Source of the DNA: Sphingobacteriales bacterium
Lineage (GTDB): Bacteria; Bacteroidota; Bacteroidia; Chitinophagales; UBA2359
DNA: 64,000 nucleotides
Reading direction: 5' to 3'
Assembly: GCA_016700115.1 (NCBI GenBank)
Contig: CP064999.1
Location: 3,224,001 to 3,288,000 of the forward strand
Below the pieces are notes generated by a model, which worked only from the letters and a program-made list of their open reading frames with translations, searched no databases and had not been told where the DNA came from. A program made the position numbers and the translations under genes. Positions 9,201 to 18,984 of this stretch are shown here, piece after piece; positions within the stretch are counted from its first letter, which is position 1; every line of letters starts with the position of its first letter.

Positions 9201-12200
9201 ATTGGGATTGGCAAACACAACAGTTCCGGTTCCGGTGTAAGACCAAGTTCCTGCTATACCGTTAGCCGAAAGATTGTATTCATATCCGCAAACCACATTG
9301 TCCGGTCCGGCATCGGCAACAGGGGGTTCGTGAATGGTGATATCAATGGTTGTTTCACCGGTGCAGGTTATTCCATCACTAACAGTTACGCTGTAAGTTC
9401 CGCTTTGAGTAACGGTGATCACGCTTGTCGTTTCACCATTTGGACCCCACAAATAAGTTCCGAATCCATTGCCCGCGTCCAATTCGGTGCTTTGGCAAGC
9501 GATGGTTTCTAAGATTACCGGATTTAGGTTCGTACTTTCGGTAACGGCTACGGTAGCCGATGAGGTACAGCCTGCTGCATTTGTAACAGTTACTCCATAG
9601 TTTCCGGCAATGGTTGCAGTGATGCCTTGAGACGTTTCACCGTTAGGAGACCATAAATAAGCGGCAAATCCGGCAGTGGCAGTCAGGTTGCTGCTGCCTC
9701 CGGTACAAAAAGTAGTACTTCCGCCAATCACCACAGGCGTTGGATTGTTAACTGTAACATTGACCGATGCCGAAGACGTGCAGCCATTACCGTCTGTAAC
9801 GGTAACGCCATAGGCTCCTCCTGAGTTGACGGTGATATCCGGCGTGTTTTCACCACTTTCCCAAAGGTAAGAAGCGTATCCTGATGTTGCGTTGAGGGTG
9901 GTAGATTCGTAGCTGCAAATCACCGTATTGCCTGAAATTGAAGGCGGAGTTACGATATGATTGGCAGCAGTTACGGAGTGGCTTCCTGTACAGCCGTTTC
10001 CATCGGTTACTGTTACATCGTAAACGCCCGGTGCGTTCACCGTTAGAGTTTGTGCGGTGCTTCCTCCTGTCCAAAGGTATTCATCAAATCCGGCTCCAGC
10101 ATCTAAAACGGTGCTGTTGCCCGGACAGAAGCTGAGCGTGCCAGTTATCGTTGGCGCAGGTGCAGCATTTACCGTAACGGCAAAATTGGCATAGCCTTCA
10201 CAACCTGCTACATTGGTAACGGTTACAAAGAAAATGCCGGAGGCGGTTACCGGCAAGGTTTGTGTGGTTGTGCCATCCGACCATAGATAGGTGGAATAAC
10301 CCGAACCGGCATCCAAAACAGAGGTGCTGCCCATGCAGATATTGTTCAAACCGGTGATGACGGGTTGGGGTGGTGCATGAAGGGTGATGGTGGCTGTTCC
10401 GCTGCCGGTATTGTCGCAGTTGGCATCGGATACAAAGTTAAGGGTATAGGTTGTGGTAGCCAATGGGTTGGCCTGAATGGTAAACGGCGAGGCGGCAGCG
10501 GTTGCAGTATAGATATTACCTTGCGAATCGGAGTATTCCAAATCATAAGGAGGAGTACCCGTCATGGTAAACGTCAGGGTAGCGTCATCGCCCTCACATA
10601 TATCGGCATCACCGGTGAGGGTGGCGGTAGGCAGGGCGTTGAACACCACCGGCGAGCCGGGGGCAACACTCAAACAGAAGTCGGCAAAATCTATGCCGCC
10701 ACTGCCGTCATCGTTGGCTGCAACCAACGACACGTAGTAAGTGGTGCCATAGACCATTGGCGGAGTAAAGCTGAATGTTCCGTCAGTTGGGTTAGTGGCA
10801 ATAATGGTTCCCAAAGCGGAGCTGCTGTTGGTGTGCAGAATATAAGCGGTTACATCATCGGGTTCGAGGGTTTCGTCTCCGTTATGCAAAGCGGTAAAGG
10901 TATCTCCATCGCAAAGCGAGGTCAGTGTCGTATTAGTCATTGTACCTGCATCGGTGATGCAATCGCACAAAACTGGGTTGCCGTTGATGTTGACGGGGTT
11001 ACAGTTATTGGCATCGGTGAGAACAAAATTGTAGCCGTCTCCGGATGGGATGGTATTGCTGGTAAAAGTATAAATACCACCGCTTTCGGTGATGCTGCCG
11101 CCGGCAGATCCGGTTACGGAATAGCTCGGTGCATCGCCGCCGGTGATGGTAAAGCTTACATTGAATCCATCGAAGGTGGCATTACAAACCGCAGCGAGGT
11201 TGTTGAAGGCAGGTGAGTCGATCATGCTGATGGTTGCCGAACCCGTAAGGTTGGCAGCCACGCAACCGTTTCCGTCTGTAACTCCGGTGAGCGTATAGGT
11301 GGTATTGGCAGATGCGGTAACGGTGATGGAGTGGGGGCTGCTTGTGGCAGTTTCGTTAAATGTATTAGTTCCGTCTGTATAGACAATCGTCCAGTTTGGC
11401 ACACCCGTCAGGGCGATGCTCAGGGTGGCGTTGTCGTTGGGGCAAATGGATGTGTTTCCGCTAAGAACAGCCGTTGGCAAGGGCTGAATGGGTATGTTTA
11501 CCTCGATAGAATCCGTACAACCTGTCCCATTTTCGGTAAATACTGCCCAATAACTGTTCCCCGGTAACGGGGAGATCGTGTTGCCCGGTATGGGTACGCC
11601 CAATGAGGGGAGTCCATCAAACCAGGCGAAAGTTCCGTTTCCTGTTCCGTTCAACGAACTTAGGTCGAAAGGCTGCCCCTCGCAAACAGCCGTTGGGGGA
11701 TTGACCGAAAACAACGGCGGGGGCAAGACCGGAATGAACACCAAAGTAAAGTCCTGGCAACCTGTGTTCAGATCGGTAAACAATAACCAGACAATGTTGC
11801 TTGTCGAAAAAGAAATGGGCGTGGTGATGAGGTTGCCGGTTGGGGGGATATTGTCGTACCATTCGTAACTGCCGGGTTCAAAACCGTTTAGCGTGTTTAC
11901 GTCCAAACTCTCACCAATACATAAACTCGGCGGTATCTGATGGCTGAACAATGGGGGCGGTGCGAGTTGCAGGATGACCTCGGCAGAATCGACACAACCG
12001 GTCAGCGCATCGGTAAACAATACCCAAACAGGGGTGTTGGCGTTGATAGTGATGGGGCCTGTGATGGGATTTCCCAATGAAGGAAGATTGTCGAACCATT
12101 GATAGGTGCCCGATTGCGCACCGTTTAACAAAGTAACATCTATGGCATCGCCCTCACAAACAGGTGTGGGGGGGATGGTGCTGAACACGGGGGGAGGGGT

Positions 12201-15200
12201 ATAAGTAAAGAATACCTCTGTCGAGTCGGTACAACCCGTTACAGCATCGGTAAACAACACCCAAAGGTTGGTATTGGCAGTCAGGATGAGGTCGGGTGGA
12301 GCAAGATTTCCGCCGGAGGGCAAACCGTCGAACCATTCAAAACTACCGGTACCGTTGCCGTTTAGTGTGGAAAGGGTAATGGGTTCTCCGGGACAGGGAA
12401 GAGGTGGGGTGTTTACATCAAACACCGGTTGAGGAGCGAGGGTAATCACCACTTCTGCTTCTTCCTGACAACCCGAGCCGTTTTCGGTAAAGAGCACCCA
12501 GACAGACTGGCTTGCCGTCAGGGTGAGGGGTGCGGTTATCAGGTTGCCCGTCAAAGGCGGCCCGTCGTACCATTCAAACGTGCCATTGCCTGTACCGTTT
12601 AGCGTGGTGAGGTCGAGTGTTTCCCCGAAACAGGGCGTTGGTGGGGGGAGTGTTGTAAAAGTGGGAGTAGGGATATTTATCATCAATTGCACTTCGCCGG
12701 TACAGCCGGTTGCGGCATCGGTTGCGAGCAACCAATATTCGGGACCTGTTGCCGAGGCATTAATAACGAGGTTGCCACCCAGATTAGTGCCTGTTGCAGG
12801 CGTACCCGAAAACCAGTCAAAGGTCAAGCCGGCAGTCGTAGGGGTCAGGGTTTGCAGGTCAATGGCTTCTCCGTCGCAGGCATCGGTCTGAATGGGTGCG
12901 AGGATGGGGCTTGGCTCAATATTGAGCGTAAATGTAACCACAATCGGGCAAACAGAGGTAGGCGCACCGGCTGTGTTGTAAGAAATGGTATAAGTTCCGG
13001 CACTGCTTCCATCAATATTAATAGCACCGGTAGGGCTGATTGTCATTCCGGCGGGGGATGCGGTAAAACTTCCTCCCTGAACGCCCGTTACGGTGGGGGA
13101 TAGCGTGAGCGCTTCGCCCTGACAGAAATCGGTATCGGGATAGCTCAAACCGGCGATGTCGTCAACGTCCGTAGCAGGAACATTAACGTTTAACGTAGCG
13201 GTACAGTTATTGGCATCGGTTACAGTTACGGAATAATTGCCACTGACCAAACCCGTTTGGTTGCCTCCTGTTCCGGTAAATCCGTTGGGGCCGGTGATGT
13301 CGAAGGTATAAGAAGAACTGTTACCCCCCGAAGCATCAATCAAAAATGCACCGATATTGTCGGCAGCACAGGTGTTGGGTGTTACGTCCAACAGTTGTAA
13401 CTGAACAGGCGTGGGTCCGAAGATAGAGAAAGTTACGATGGAGGTACATCCGGCGGCGCTGACCGAAACGGTGTAATTGCCCGGTGCTAAACCGGTAGCC
13501 GAAGGCCCGCTGCTGACGTTGGGACTCCACGCGTAGCTATATGGCGGAGTTCCGCCGATTGCGCCAATGGTGGCTGTTCCATCATTTAACCCACTGCAGG
13601 AAGCGGTGGTATTGGTTTGCAGATATGCTGACAAGCTGCCGGGAGCAGGGTTAACATTAACGCTTTGCACTACCTGGCAGTTGCTCACGAGATCGGTTAC
13701 AGTAACAGTGTATTGTCCGACAACCAAACCACTCAGGTTTTGGGTAGATACGTCTGCGTTTCCATCGCCGTTGGTATCCCAGGCATAGCTATAGTTCCCG
13801 CTTCCTCCGCTCACACTGGTATTTACCCCGCCATTTGAGGTGCAAATAGCGTTGACAGCCATGAGCGAAACAGTAGGAGGCTGAAATACGGTAACGGTAA
13901 CGGTGGCAGTTTCGACACAATTTCCGCTCGCACTGAGTGCCGTTATCTGATAGGTGGTCGTAGATGTTGGATTGGCCGTAACAGTCGTTCCGGTTGAAGG
14001 GGTAACACTGCCGGCAGGTGACCATTCAAAGGAAGCGGCAGTACCCGTTACGCTTAACGTAACAGGTCCGCCCTGACAACTGTTTTGAGGTGAGGCATTG
14101 ACGGCGTTGATGACCGGAAGCGGGTCAACAATCAGGGTAATTTGCTTCACGGGCGATGGCCCGCAGCAATCGGTAACAATATTATGGGTAATATTGAAAG
14201 TGCCGGGGGTGTTAAAGGTCAGTCCGGGCACCGATTGGAAATTGGGTCCGTTGTAAGTGTTTGGGGTAACGGCTCCGCCAAAGTTCCAGTTGTAGGTCAA
14301 CCCGTAGGTAATGGTACTGGTAAAGGAAGCGACATCCCCCTGACAAACGAAGTATTCATCGGGATTTCCGGTGGGGGTCGCAGTGGTCAGGATGCCGGGC
14401 GGAGCTGAGCCGTCAATGGCTATATTGTGGAAGCCGACGTATTGATTTGCACCGGCGATGATGGTTTTACGTCCGGTGGTGGTATATTGGGTAACAGGGC
14501 CTGTTGGGCTTGTTGCGCCGGCACCCAGGTTGTTGAACGGGCCGCCGGTATAGGTAACGTTGGTATAAGTACAGGATACATTGGTAACGGTGATGACCGG
14601 TTGCGCGGCAAGGTTGAACACCGAGGGGTTGTTATATCCCGTATTGATTGTAGCCGGAGCATTATTGACTGTTACCGTAGGAGGCGTACCGTTTACCGCT
14701 ATGCGAGAACTGACTCCGGGCGCGCCGGGTTGTCCGTTTCCGCCTGCGCCGCCGTTTCCACCCGACCCGCCGTTTCCGCCGGTTCTTGTTGTACTGCTTC
14801 CAATAACTGGTGAACAGGTACGAGACGAGCCCGGCGAGCCTGCTGTGCCGCCTGTACCGGGTTGTCCTGCACTGCCGCTACCGCCGGCAGCTAAATTTGC
14901 CTGATTGATGTTGCAATCAATAAAAGCACCTCCGCCATTGTTGACTAAATAGGCTCCGAATGCGCCGCCACCGCCAAATCCGCCGGTGCCGCCAATTCCG
15001 GCGTTGCCACCGGTGCCGCCATTGCCCCCGGCTGCATTGCCTGAAAATGTGCCTGAGCAACAAGTGCCTGTTGCTGCGCCGCCGCCGCCGCCACCGCCGC
15101 CGCCCGGCGTGCCGTTTCCGCCCGATGCACTTTGAACGCCGGGCACAAAAAACGGATAACCCATAGCGGGTGCCGGAGGTGCGGCTCCCGGAGCGTTTGT

Positions 15201-17618
15201 ACCCGTTGCACCTGCTACACCATTGATTCCGTTGAGGCCGTTGTTGCCGCTTGAGCCGCAACCAAACAAATTGCAGCCGGTACCAGAACCGCCGGTGCCG
15301 CCGCCGCCGCCTGCACCACCGCCTGATCCTGCGGTTCCTGCTGTTCCGTTATTTCCATTAACATCACAGCCCGAACCCTGAGCGCCACCGGCACCGCCTG
15401 CACCCCCCCCACCGGCACCGCCGCCGCCGGGGGTCGAAACTCCGTTTTGCCCGTTGCTTGGGTTGCCGGGCAATAACTGGGTGCGGACAATCTGAAAGTC
15501 GGAACAACCATCACAATGCAGGGCATAGGTAGAAGCACCCGAGCCGGCAGTGGTCGGCCCGTTGGCGGTGCTGATGGTTAAATCCTGCAATCTGAAAAAA
15601 CTGATTTGAACGCCATACACCGCTACAATCCGCCTTTCGTTAGATGGACCCTCGGTGTTTAATGCCGTCCGGTGAATGGTGGTAGCACCGGCCTGACTGG
15701 ATTTTACCCAATTGTTACCGGGGTCAAATCCGCCCTCTATGGTCATGTTGGAATAGATATTGATGGGGTTGTCATACGTATAGGTACCAATCGCCATTTT
15801 GATGGTCGCATTGTTACAGGCGGCCTGTGTAATAGCGCTGAGCAGGTTGGTCGGGGTGTTGGGACTTAGTCCGTCGCCCGAACCGGTGGGTGTAACATAA
15901 AAATTGGTACAAACATCGGGAGGCGGAAGGCTTACTCCGACAGATACCGAAGCTGCATCGGTGCAGCCGTAAATATTGGTTACCGTAACGGAGTAAGTTC
16001 CGGAAGAAGTTGGTGTAATGGTCGGATTGGCAATCAGGGGATTGTTCAATCCGGTGGTCGGCGACCATTGATAAGATATAACATCGGGCGAGGTGATCGA
16101 GTTAATGGTGATGCTGCCGCCCGAACATACCACGATATTGCTGTTGGGATATAAACTAATGGTAGGAGAGGGATTGACCGTAACCGTTACCTGATCAACC
16201 GACTGACAAAAATCGGAGTAAAAAGCCGTAACCTGATAGGTGGTGGTAACTGCCGGAGAGGCAACAACCGAAGTGCCGGTGGTGGTGTTCAAACCCGTAG
16301 CGGGCGACCATAAATAACCGGTTACACTGATACCGGGTGGCAAAGGGCCGGTAATGCTCGCATTGAGCGGCACCGAACCTCCGGCACAGATGCCCACATC
16401 GGCACCTGCATTGACCGGCGGATTGGGGTTAGGCTCAACGATAACGGTATAAGAATAAATACCGGTAGCGACAATGGGGCAGGCGTTATCCTGAAGGGTA
16501 ACGGTAAAAAAATGAAGCCCTACATCGGCATCTGTGGGTGTCCAGCAAAAAGTGGAGGTGGTCGGGTTACTAACCGGCCCCGCCGTAAACGTTCCGTCCG
16601 GGATACCGGCGTTCCAGGTAGTGGTGATAGTGTTGCCGGCATTGCTGTCGGTGTTTACGATATCGAAGCATAGTGGTTGGTTGGCACAGATAGTAGTCGA
16701 ATAAACCCCGTTTGAGCCATTCATACCCGAAGCAACCGGCGGGGAATTGTTGCAATTGATGACTGTAACCTGCATATCACGCACCACTTCTCCTATTTTT
16801 ACTCCATTTCGGTATTCTTCGACTAAGACACACATGACCGCCACCTGCACCTGATTGGGTGTGAAAGTGATATCGCCGGTAACAGGATCCACGTTGATCC
16901 CTGTCGAAGAGCTGAGGGGGTTTCCGCCGTTGAATGCTCCGGCATAATTCACATTTGTATTATTAGCTTGGTCACAATTGATAAGCGAAAACACCAATTG
17001 GTCGCCATCTGAGTCAACAACGCCATGATTGTAAAACACCGGTTCGTTTACACAGGTGAAAGGCACAGGTGGGTTGAGGAACTGTGGCGAGGTGTTGCAG
17101 GTAGGAAGAGTATTATTGATATAAGCATCTACAAATAAGTTTTGACCACCCGGATTAACAAGGGTGGTGATTGCGTTATTGCGACAACATTCTGTCCAAC
17201 GGAGCACCCAATCGGTTCCGCAGCCCGGTGGAAGGGTTAATGTTCCTTGATAGAACCATTGCTGAACGCCATATTGTCCGTTTCCGCCACATGCGCTTTC
17301 TTGTCCCGGGCAAAGAGGGGTGATATCCTGCGGGTTATAAGCCAAAGGGGGAATAGGAGGAACCAACCCAAGGGTAATATTACCCGAAACCCCGCATTGA
17401 GCCGAGCTGTAAGAGATACTGTAAGACCCGGCAGGGGTAATCCCGTTGCAATCGCGGAAGAACTTTAAGATAATGAGGTATTGATTACTGCCTAAACAAC
17501 CGTAGGTTAAGTCGGCTCCCATAGCATGGGAAGCGCGGAGGTCGTTAGAACTCAGAAGCAGAATGATGAACAATAAAATACCTGAAAAAACATGAGTTCG
17601 TGTAAAGAATTTCTCCAT
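6225..17618 (-). CDS. Giant secreted multidomain surface protein with T9SS type B (gliding-type) C-terminus
   Basis: About 3,797 aa, intact. The start at 17618 gives a signal peptide (MEKFFTRTHVFSGILLFIILLLSSNDLRASHA); the longer frame to 17849 only reads through a repeat array. After the signal comes the motif SHAMGADLTYGCLG...YLIILKFFRDCNG, common in large Bacteroidota surface proteins. Then follow PKD-like modules and a beta-helix segment (FYVTPTGSGDGLSP ... MTIEGGFDPGNNW) with a long glycine-rich insert (bases about 14700-15460). SprB-like repeats (PPYSYAWSP...GNYTVSV) come next, then about seven 79-aa Ig-like repeats (bases 11450-12900) and further PKD/Ig blocks at 7500-10400. The last 95 residues (ILIPNAFSPNSDAVNDIF ... 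VYDRWGTEMF ... WDGTHKGKDAELGVYVYYV) are the gliding-associated C-terminal domain, a type B sorting signal. Likely an adhesin or stalk-like surface protein; the ligand is unknown. Confidence 0.92.
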   Translation of the reverse strand: MEKFFTRTHVFSGILLFIILLLSSNDLRASHAMGADLTYGCLGSNQYLIILKFFRDCNGITPAGSYSISYSSAQCGVSGNITLGLVPPIPPLAYNPQDITPLCPGQESACGGNGQYGVQQWFYQGTLTLPPGCGTDWVLRWTECCRNNAITTLVNPGGQNLFVDAYINNTLPTCNTSPQFLNPPVPFTCVNEPVFYNHGVVDSDGDQLVFSLINCDQANNTNVNYAGAFNGGNPLSSSTGINVDPVTGDITFTPNQVQVAVMCVLVEEYRNGVKIGEVVRDMQVTVINCNNSPPVASGMNGSNGVYSTTICANQPLCFDIVNTDSNAGNTITTTWNAGIPDGTFTAGPVSNPTTSTFCWTPTDADVGLHFFTVTLQDNACPIVATGIYSYTVIVEPNPNPPVNAGADVGICAGGSVPLNASITGPLPPGISVTGYLWSPATGLNTTTGTSVVASPAVTTTYQVTAFYSDFCQSVDQVTVTVNPSPTISLYPNSNIVVCSGGSITINSITSPDVISYQWSPTTGLNNPLIANPTITPTSSGTYSVTVTNIYGCTDAASVSVGVSLPPPDVCTNFYVTPTGSGDGLSPNTPTNLLSAITQAACNNATIKMAIGTYTYDNPINIYSNMTIEGGFDPGNNWVKSSQAGATTIHRTALNTEGPSNERRIVAVYGVQISFFRLQDLTISTANGPTTAGSGASTYALHCDGCSDFQIVRTQLLPGNPSNGQNGVSTPGGGGAGGGGAGGAGGAQGSGCDVNGNNGTAGTAGSGGGAGGGGGTGGSGTGCNLFGCGSSGNNGLNGINGVAGATGTNAPGAAPPAPAMGYPFFVPGVQSASGGNGTPGGGGGGGGGAATGTCCSGTFSGNAAGGNGGTGGNAGIGGTGGFGGGGAFGAYLVNNGGGAFIDCNINQANLAAGGSGSAGQPGTGGTAGSPGSSRTCSPVIGSSTTRTGGNGGSGGNGGAGGNGQPGAPGVSSRIAVNGTPPTVTVNNAPATINTGYNNPSVFNLAAQPVITVTNVSCTYTNVTYTGGPFNNLGAGATSPTGPVTQYTTTGRKTIIAGANQYVGFHNIAIDGSAPPGILTTATPTGNPDEYFVCQGDVASFTSTITYGLTYNWNFGGAVTPNTYNGPNFQSVPGLTFNTPGTFNITHNIVTDCCGPSPVKQITLIVDPLPVINAVNASPQNSCQGGPVTLSVTGTAASFEWSPAGSVTPSTGTTVTANPTSTTTYQITALSASGNCVETATVTVTVFQPPTVSLMAVNAICTSNGGVNTSVSGGSGNYSYAWDTNGDGNADVSTQNLSGLVVGQYTVTVTDLVSNCQVVQSVNVNPAPGSLSAYLQTNTTASCSGLNDGTATIGAIGGTPPYSYAWSPNVSSGPSATGLAPGNYTVSVSAAGCTSIVTFSIFGPTPVQLQLLDVTPNTCAADNIGAFLIDASGGNSSSYTFDITGPNGFTGTGGNQTGLVSGNYSVTVTDANNCTATLNVNVPATDVDDIAGLSYPDTDFCQGEALTLSPTVTGVQGGSFTASPAGMTISPTGAINIDGSSAGTYTISYNTAGAPTSVCPIVVTFTLNIEPSPILAPIQTDACDGEAIDLQTLTPTTAGLTFDWFSGTPATGTNLGGNLVINASATGPEYWLLATDAATGCTGEVQLMINIPTPTFTTLPPPTPCFGETLDLTTLNGTGNGTFEWYDGPPLTGNLITAPLTLTASQSVWVLFTENGSGCQEEAEVVITLAPQPVFDVNTPPLPCPGEPITLSTLNGNGTGSFEWFDGLPSGGNLAPPDLILTANTNLWVLFTDAVTGCTDSTEVFFTYTPPPVFSTIPPTPVCEGDAIDVTLLNGAQSGTYQWFDNLPSLGNPITGPITINANTPVWVLFTDALTGCVDSAEVILQLAPPPLFSHQIPPSLCIGESLDVNTLNGFEPGSYEWYDNIPPTGNLITTPISFSTSNIVWLLFTDLNTGCQDFTLVFIPVLPPPLFSVNPPTAVCEGQPFDLSSLNGTGNGTFAWFDGLPSLGVPIPGNTISPLPGNSYWAVFTENGTGCTDSIEVNIPIQPLPTAVLSGNTSICPNDNATLSIALTGVPNWTIVYTDGTNTFNETATSSPHSITVTASANTTYTLTGVTDGNGCVAANLTGSATISMIDSPAFNNLAAVCNATFDGFNVSFTITGGDAPSYSVTGSAGGSITESGGIYTFTSNTIPSGDGYNFVLTDANNCNPVNINGNPVLCDCITDAGTMTNTTLTSLCDGDTFTALHNGDETLEPDDVTAYILHTNSSSALGTIIATNPTDGTFSFTPPMVYGTTYYVSLVAANDDGSGGIDFADFCLSVAPGSPVVFNALPTATLTGDADICEGDDATLTFTMTGTPPYDLEYSDSQGNIYTATAAASPFTIQANPLATTTYTLNFVSDANCDNTGSGTATITLHAPPQPVITGLNNICMGSTSVLDAGSGYSTYLWSDGTTTQTLPVTASGIFFVTVTNVAGCEGYANFAVTVNAAPAPTITGTLSFCPGNSTVLDAGAGFDEYLWTGGSTAQTLTVNAPGVYDVTVTDGNGCTGSHSVTAANHIVTPPSISGNTVICSYESTTLNATSGYASYLWESGENTPDITVNSGGAYGVTVTDGNGCTSSASVNVTVNNPTPVVIGGSTTFCTGGSSNLTATAGFAAYLWSPNGETSQGITATIAGNYGVTVTNAAGCTSSATVAVTESTNLNPVILETIACQSTELDAGNGFGTYLWGPNGETTSVITVTQSGTYSVTVSDGITCTGETTIDITIHEPPVADAGPDNVVCGYEYNLSANGIAGTWSYTGTGTVVFANPNSPNSQVTVTGCDVYDFIWTEDDGICQTSDTVQIGFVDAPEVTGTCPSEQVDICDNNTTINPSTVLGALCSDSDCPAGSAEWDAVLAAFGIDCTPISSTCHWEFDYLDGPPGTATVTFLPDAFTPVVTVTVSPYGHYRFRWVCDLPANCPLQGCGAVFADKIYNFVAPLQAFAIPICDPVPGSYDITLTISGDNPPYLVNGIPVAGNTYSETLLSGTPYAYLITGSGLCPPVNVSGPGPNCDCPPVPANITGDLNLCAGETTLLSATPGFTSYLWMPGANNTPDLLVFGAGTYSVTVTDAAGCTGSAQAIVSEFPLPAVNAGIDDNTCSPSLTYTLSGTPNAGGTWSSTDAGVVFADPANPNSDVTVPGFGAYTFTYTVNDINGCTGFDAVTINFNDIPIVNAGLDDTTCDLFYNLSATPATGGTWSSPDAGVTFTTPISGNTTVNVPAFGNYTFTYTVTDANGCTNADAVTITFTDTPVVNAGTDEDICGLTYTLSANPLNNGTWSSPDAGVVFANVTGANSTVTVPDYSSYTFTWTVTSTSGNCDGADAVTITFAEQLTTNNLTAVCNGLNYTVSFTISGGNSTAYTFTGSSGQYNSTTGIFTSDPITTGTAYDITITDGSVCLPVVVQGVEDCACVTYAGTMPLEPVTLCGSNEVTITNNGDEFLDDFDTFTYILHDNNGNSAGNIFAQNDNGIFTIGPSLQAGVTYYISAIAGNPDGAGGIDLTDICLSVAAGTPVSFTDAPVLNPIPLQTLCVGETLNLTTLQQSGLSGTFIWYDQNPETGGTPINATVAPGSDTVYWILYEDGVCSDTESVSVAVSDVVITDITQNQTIVEGQSITLSATAESSGGGIVNIEWEGLTGANPIVEPINTTTYTVIATDEAGCVTTGEVTITVIRQNAILIPNAFSPNSDAVNDIFRVAGVNIAEIEMFVYDRWGTEMFRITTNDIAQGWDGTHKGKDAELGVYVYYVNATFTDGTKEFLKGNVTLIR
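14700..15460 (-). other. Glycine-rich low-complexity segment inside the giant protein
   Basis: About 250 residues dominated by GG, GGA, GGN and GTGG runs, with sparse cysteines and prolines, encoded by conspicuously G/C-rich DNA. It is inserted after the beta-helix segment and before the next PKD-type block, so it probably forms extended loops or a flexible collar on the surface. Confidence 0.8.
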
Positions 17619-17655
17619 CTTCAGAAACCGTTTTGAAATGTTTTGATTGACAATG

Positions 17656-17692
17656 CGTAAATATAGGGAAAACCATGCTAACGGAAAGTCAA
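17656..17692 (-). promoter_or_regulatory. Candidate Bacteroidota-type promoter of the giant gene
   Basis: On the minus strand TTGAC (17692-17688) and TATATTTA (from 17665) resemble the phylum's -33 TTG and -7 TAnnTTTG elements. The spacing is somewhat long and the last base of the -7 element does not match. The implied leader is about 30 nt before the ATG at 17618. Confidence 0.3.
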
Positions 17693-17779
17693 TGCAAGCA
17701 TTTTTTTGGCCTGCCGGTTTTTTAAATGGGTTGGGAACAGGGATATTGTGTTTGTATGTGCGGTTTTTTTGGATTATTT

Positions 17780-17887
17780 GTAGAGACAAGGCATGCCCCG
17801 TAGAGACAAGGCATGCCCCGTAGAGACAAGGCATGCCCCGTAGAGACAAGGCATGCCCCGTAGAGACAAGGCATGCCTTGTCTCTAC
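17780..17887. repeat. Five 20-bp tandem repeats ending in a perfect 28-bp palindrome
   Basis: The unit GTAGAGACAAGGCATGCCCC occurs five times head to tail. In the last copy the sequence turns into its own reverse complement, giving a perfect palindrome at 17860-17887 centred on GGCATGCC. The array lies about 160 bp upstream of the giant gene's start. TAGAGAC-type palindromic repeats are known as dispersed elements in Bacteroidota and cyanobacteria; no transposase is present. Confidence 0.9.
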
Positions 17888-18032
17888 ATGTTTAATTTTA
17901 ACAGTCAAGCCAATCCTTGTCTGAATTTGAACCTGATTTAGGGGTAAATCCCGGGCATCAAACACCCCTGGAAGAAAAAAACCGGCAAACCGGAAAATAG
18001 AAGTTTGAAACCAAACAGCCGTTAAAAAAGAA

Positions 18033-18066
18033 AAGTGGCACTATCTTAACAAAGACAGTACCACTT
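18033..18066 (-). terminator. Intrinsic terminator of the coiled-coil protein gene
   Basis: A 15-bp stem (AAGTGGCACTATCTT with AAGACAGTACCACTT) with two positions that are G-U wobbles in the minus-strand RNA, a 4-nt loop and a following T-rich tract on the minus strand. It lies just downstream of the stop at 18104. Confidence 0.75.
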
Positions 18067-18103
18067 ACTACTCAGGAAGTACAGGGGTTAAACAATAAGC
18101 CGG

Positions 18104-18751
18104 TTAGGGCACTATGCGGGTTGCAACATCACTATAAGCAGACTCAGCACCGCCGGAGCCGATAGCCATTACTTTTACCCAAACGGTTCTGCCCGGAAGT
18201 AGGGTTAAAATAATATTAACCGTACTGGTAACAATGATCGGCTCGTTGGCTGTCCATGCGTCGGGAGCGCTGATGTCGTAAGTATAGATAATTTTGTAGG
18301 TTTTGGCTCTGAAAACAGCATCAAACAATAGCTGAAGTTTGCCGGTCAGTTTTTTGTATTCGTTTAAACGAACATTTTGCGGTTGATCTAAAACCAATGG
18401 AGTTGTTGTCGGAGGAGCTTGCAAATCAAATCCTGCGCTGCTTGCCAAAGACGGGTTGTTGTTGGAACGAACCAACGCCTGAACATAATTGGCTTCGGCC
18501 TGAATCAAATCTTTGGCTTCCAGCAACTTCATTTCCATAAGTTCTTTCTTTTCCTGAAGTTGTTCTTCTAATGAATTGATTTCATTTTTAAGATCAACAA
18601 TTTCGTCGCGGATGTCTGTTAATTCGGACAACGGTGGTGAGGGCGTGGTGAAGTTAGGATTACTCGTCATTTGAGTAATGATTAACGTCAACTTGTCAAT
18701 GACCAAATTTGCGGTCAACTTTACTAATCCAATGATTACATTTAGGGACAT
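18104..18751 (-). CDS. Hypothetical protein: coiled coil plus fibronectin-III-like domain
   Basis: A 215-aa protein with no recognised family. Residues about 1-30 are mildly hydrophobic. Residues about 40-95 form a predicted coiled coil rich in E, K and L (TDIRDEIVDLKNEINSLEEQ and onward). After a short linker, residues about 125-215 have alternating beta pattern with YKIIYTYDISAPDAWT and LLPGRTVWVKVMAIG...ESAYSD, which resembles a fibronectin type III domain. No clear signal peptide. It is monocistronic with its own terminator. Function unknown; the layout suggests a structural or adaptor role. Confidence 0.7.
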   Translation of the reverse strand: MSLNVIIGLVKLTANLVIDKLTLIITQMTSNPNFTTPSPPLSELTDIRDEIVDLKNEINSLEEQLQEKKELMEMKLLEAKDLIQAEANYVQALVRSNNNPSLASSAGFDLQAPPTTTPLVLDQPQNVRLNEYKKLTGKLQLLFDAVFRAKTYKIIYTYDISAPDAWTANEPIIVTSTVNIILTLLPGRTVWVKVMAIGSGGAESAYSDVATRIVP

Positions 18752-18984
18752 GGCAATTAAAATTTTAAAAAGTTAAACAATTAAAAAAACCTTTGAAGGT
18801 TACTTCCTGAATTGTGGATACAAATATAAAACAAGTATTTTTACCAACCAAATATTTTTGCAAAAAAGACAAATATTTTTTTGAACAATGCTTAAACCCT
18901 TTACCAGTATATATAAAATGAATTAGTACCGGTGTATATCGGGTTGCACTTTGCTACATAATTTGGTATTTTCGGATTTGCGAT

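Noticed and set aside
17619..17849. N-terminal extension of the giant minus-strand protein to a start at 17849.
   Set aside because: The extension translates the 20-bp repeat array and precedes a perfect signal peptide, so it is leader DNA, not protein.
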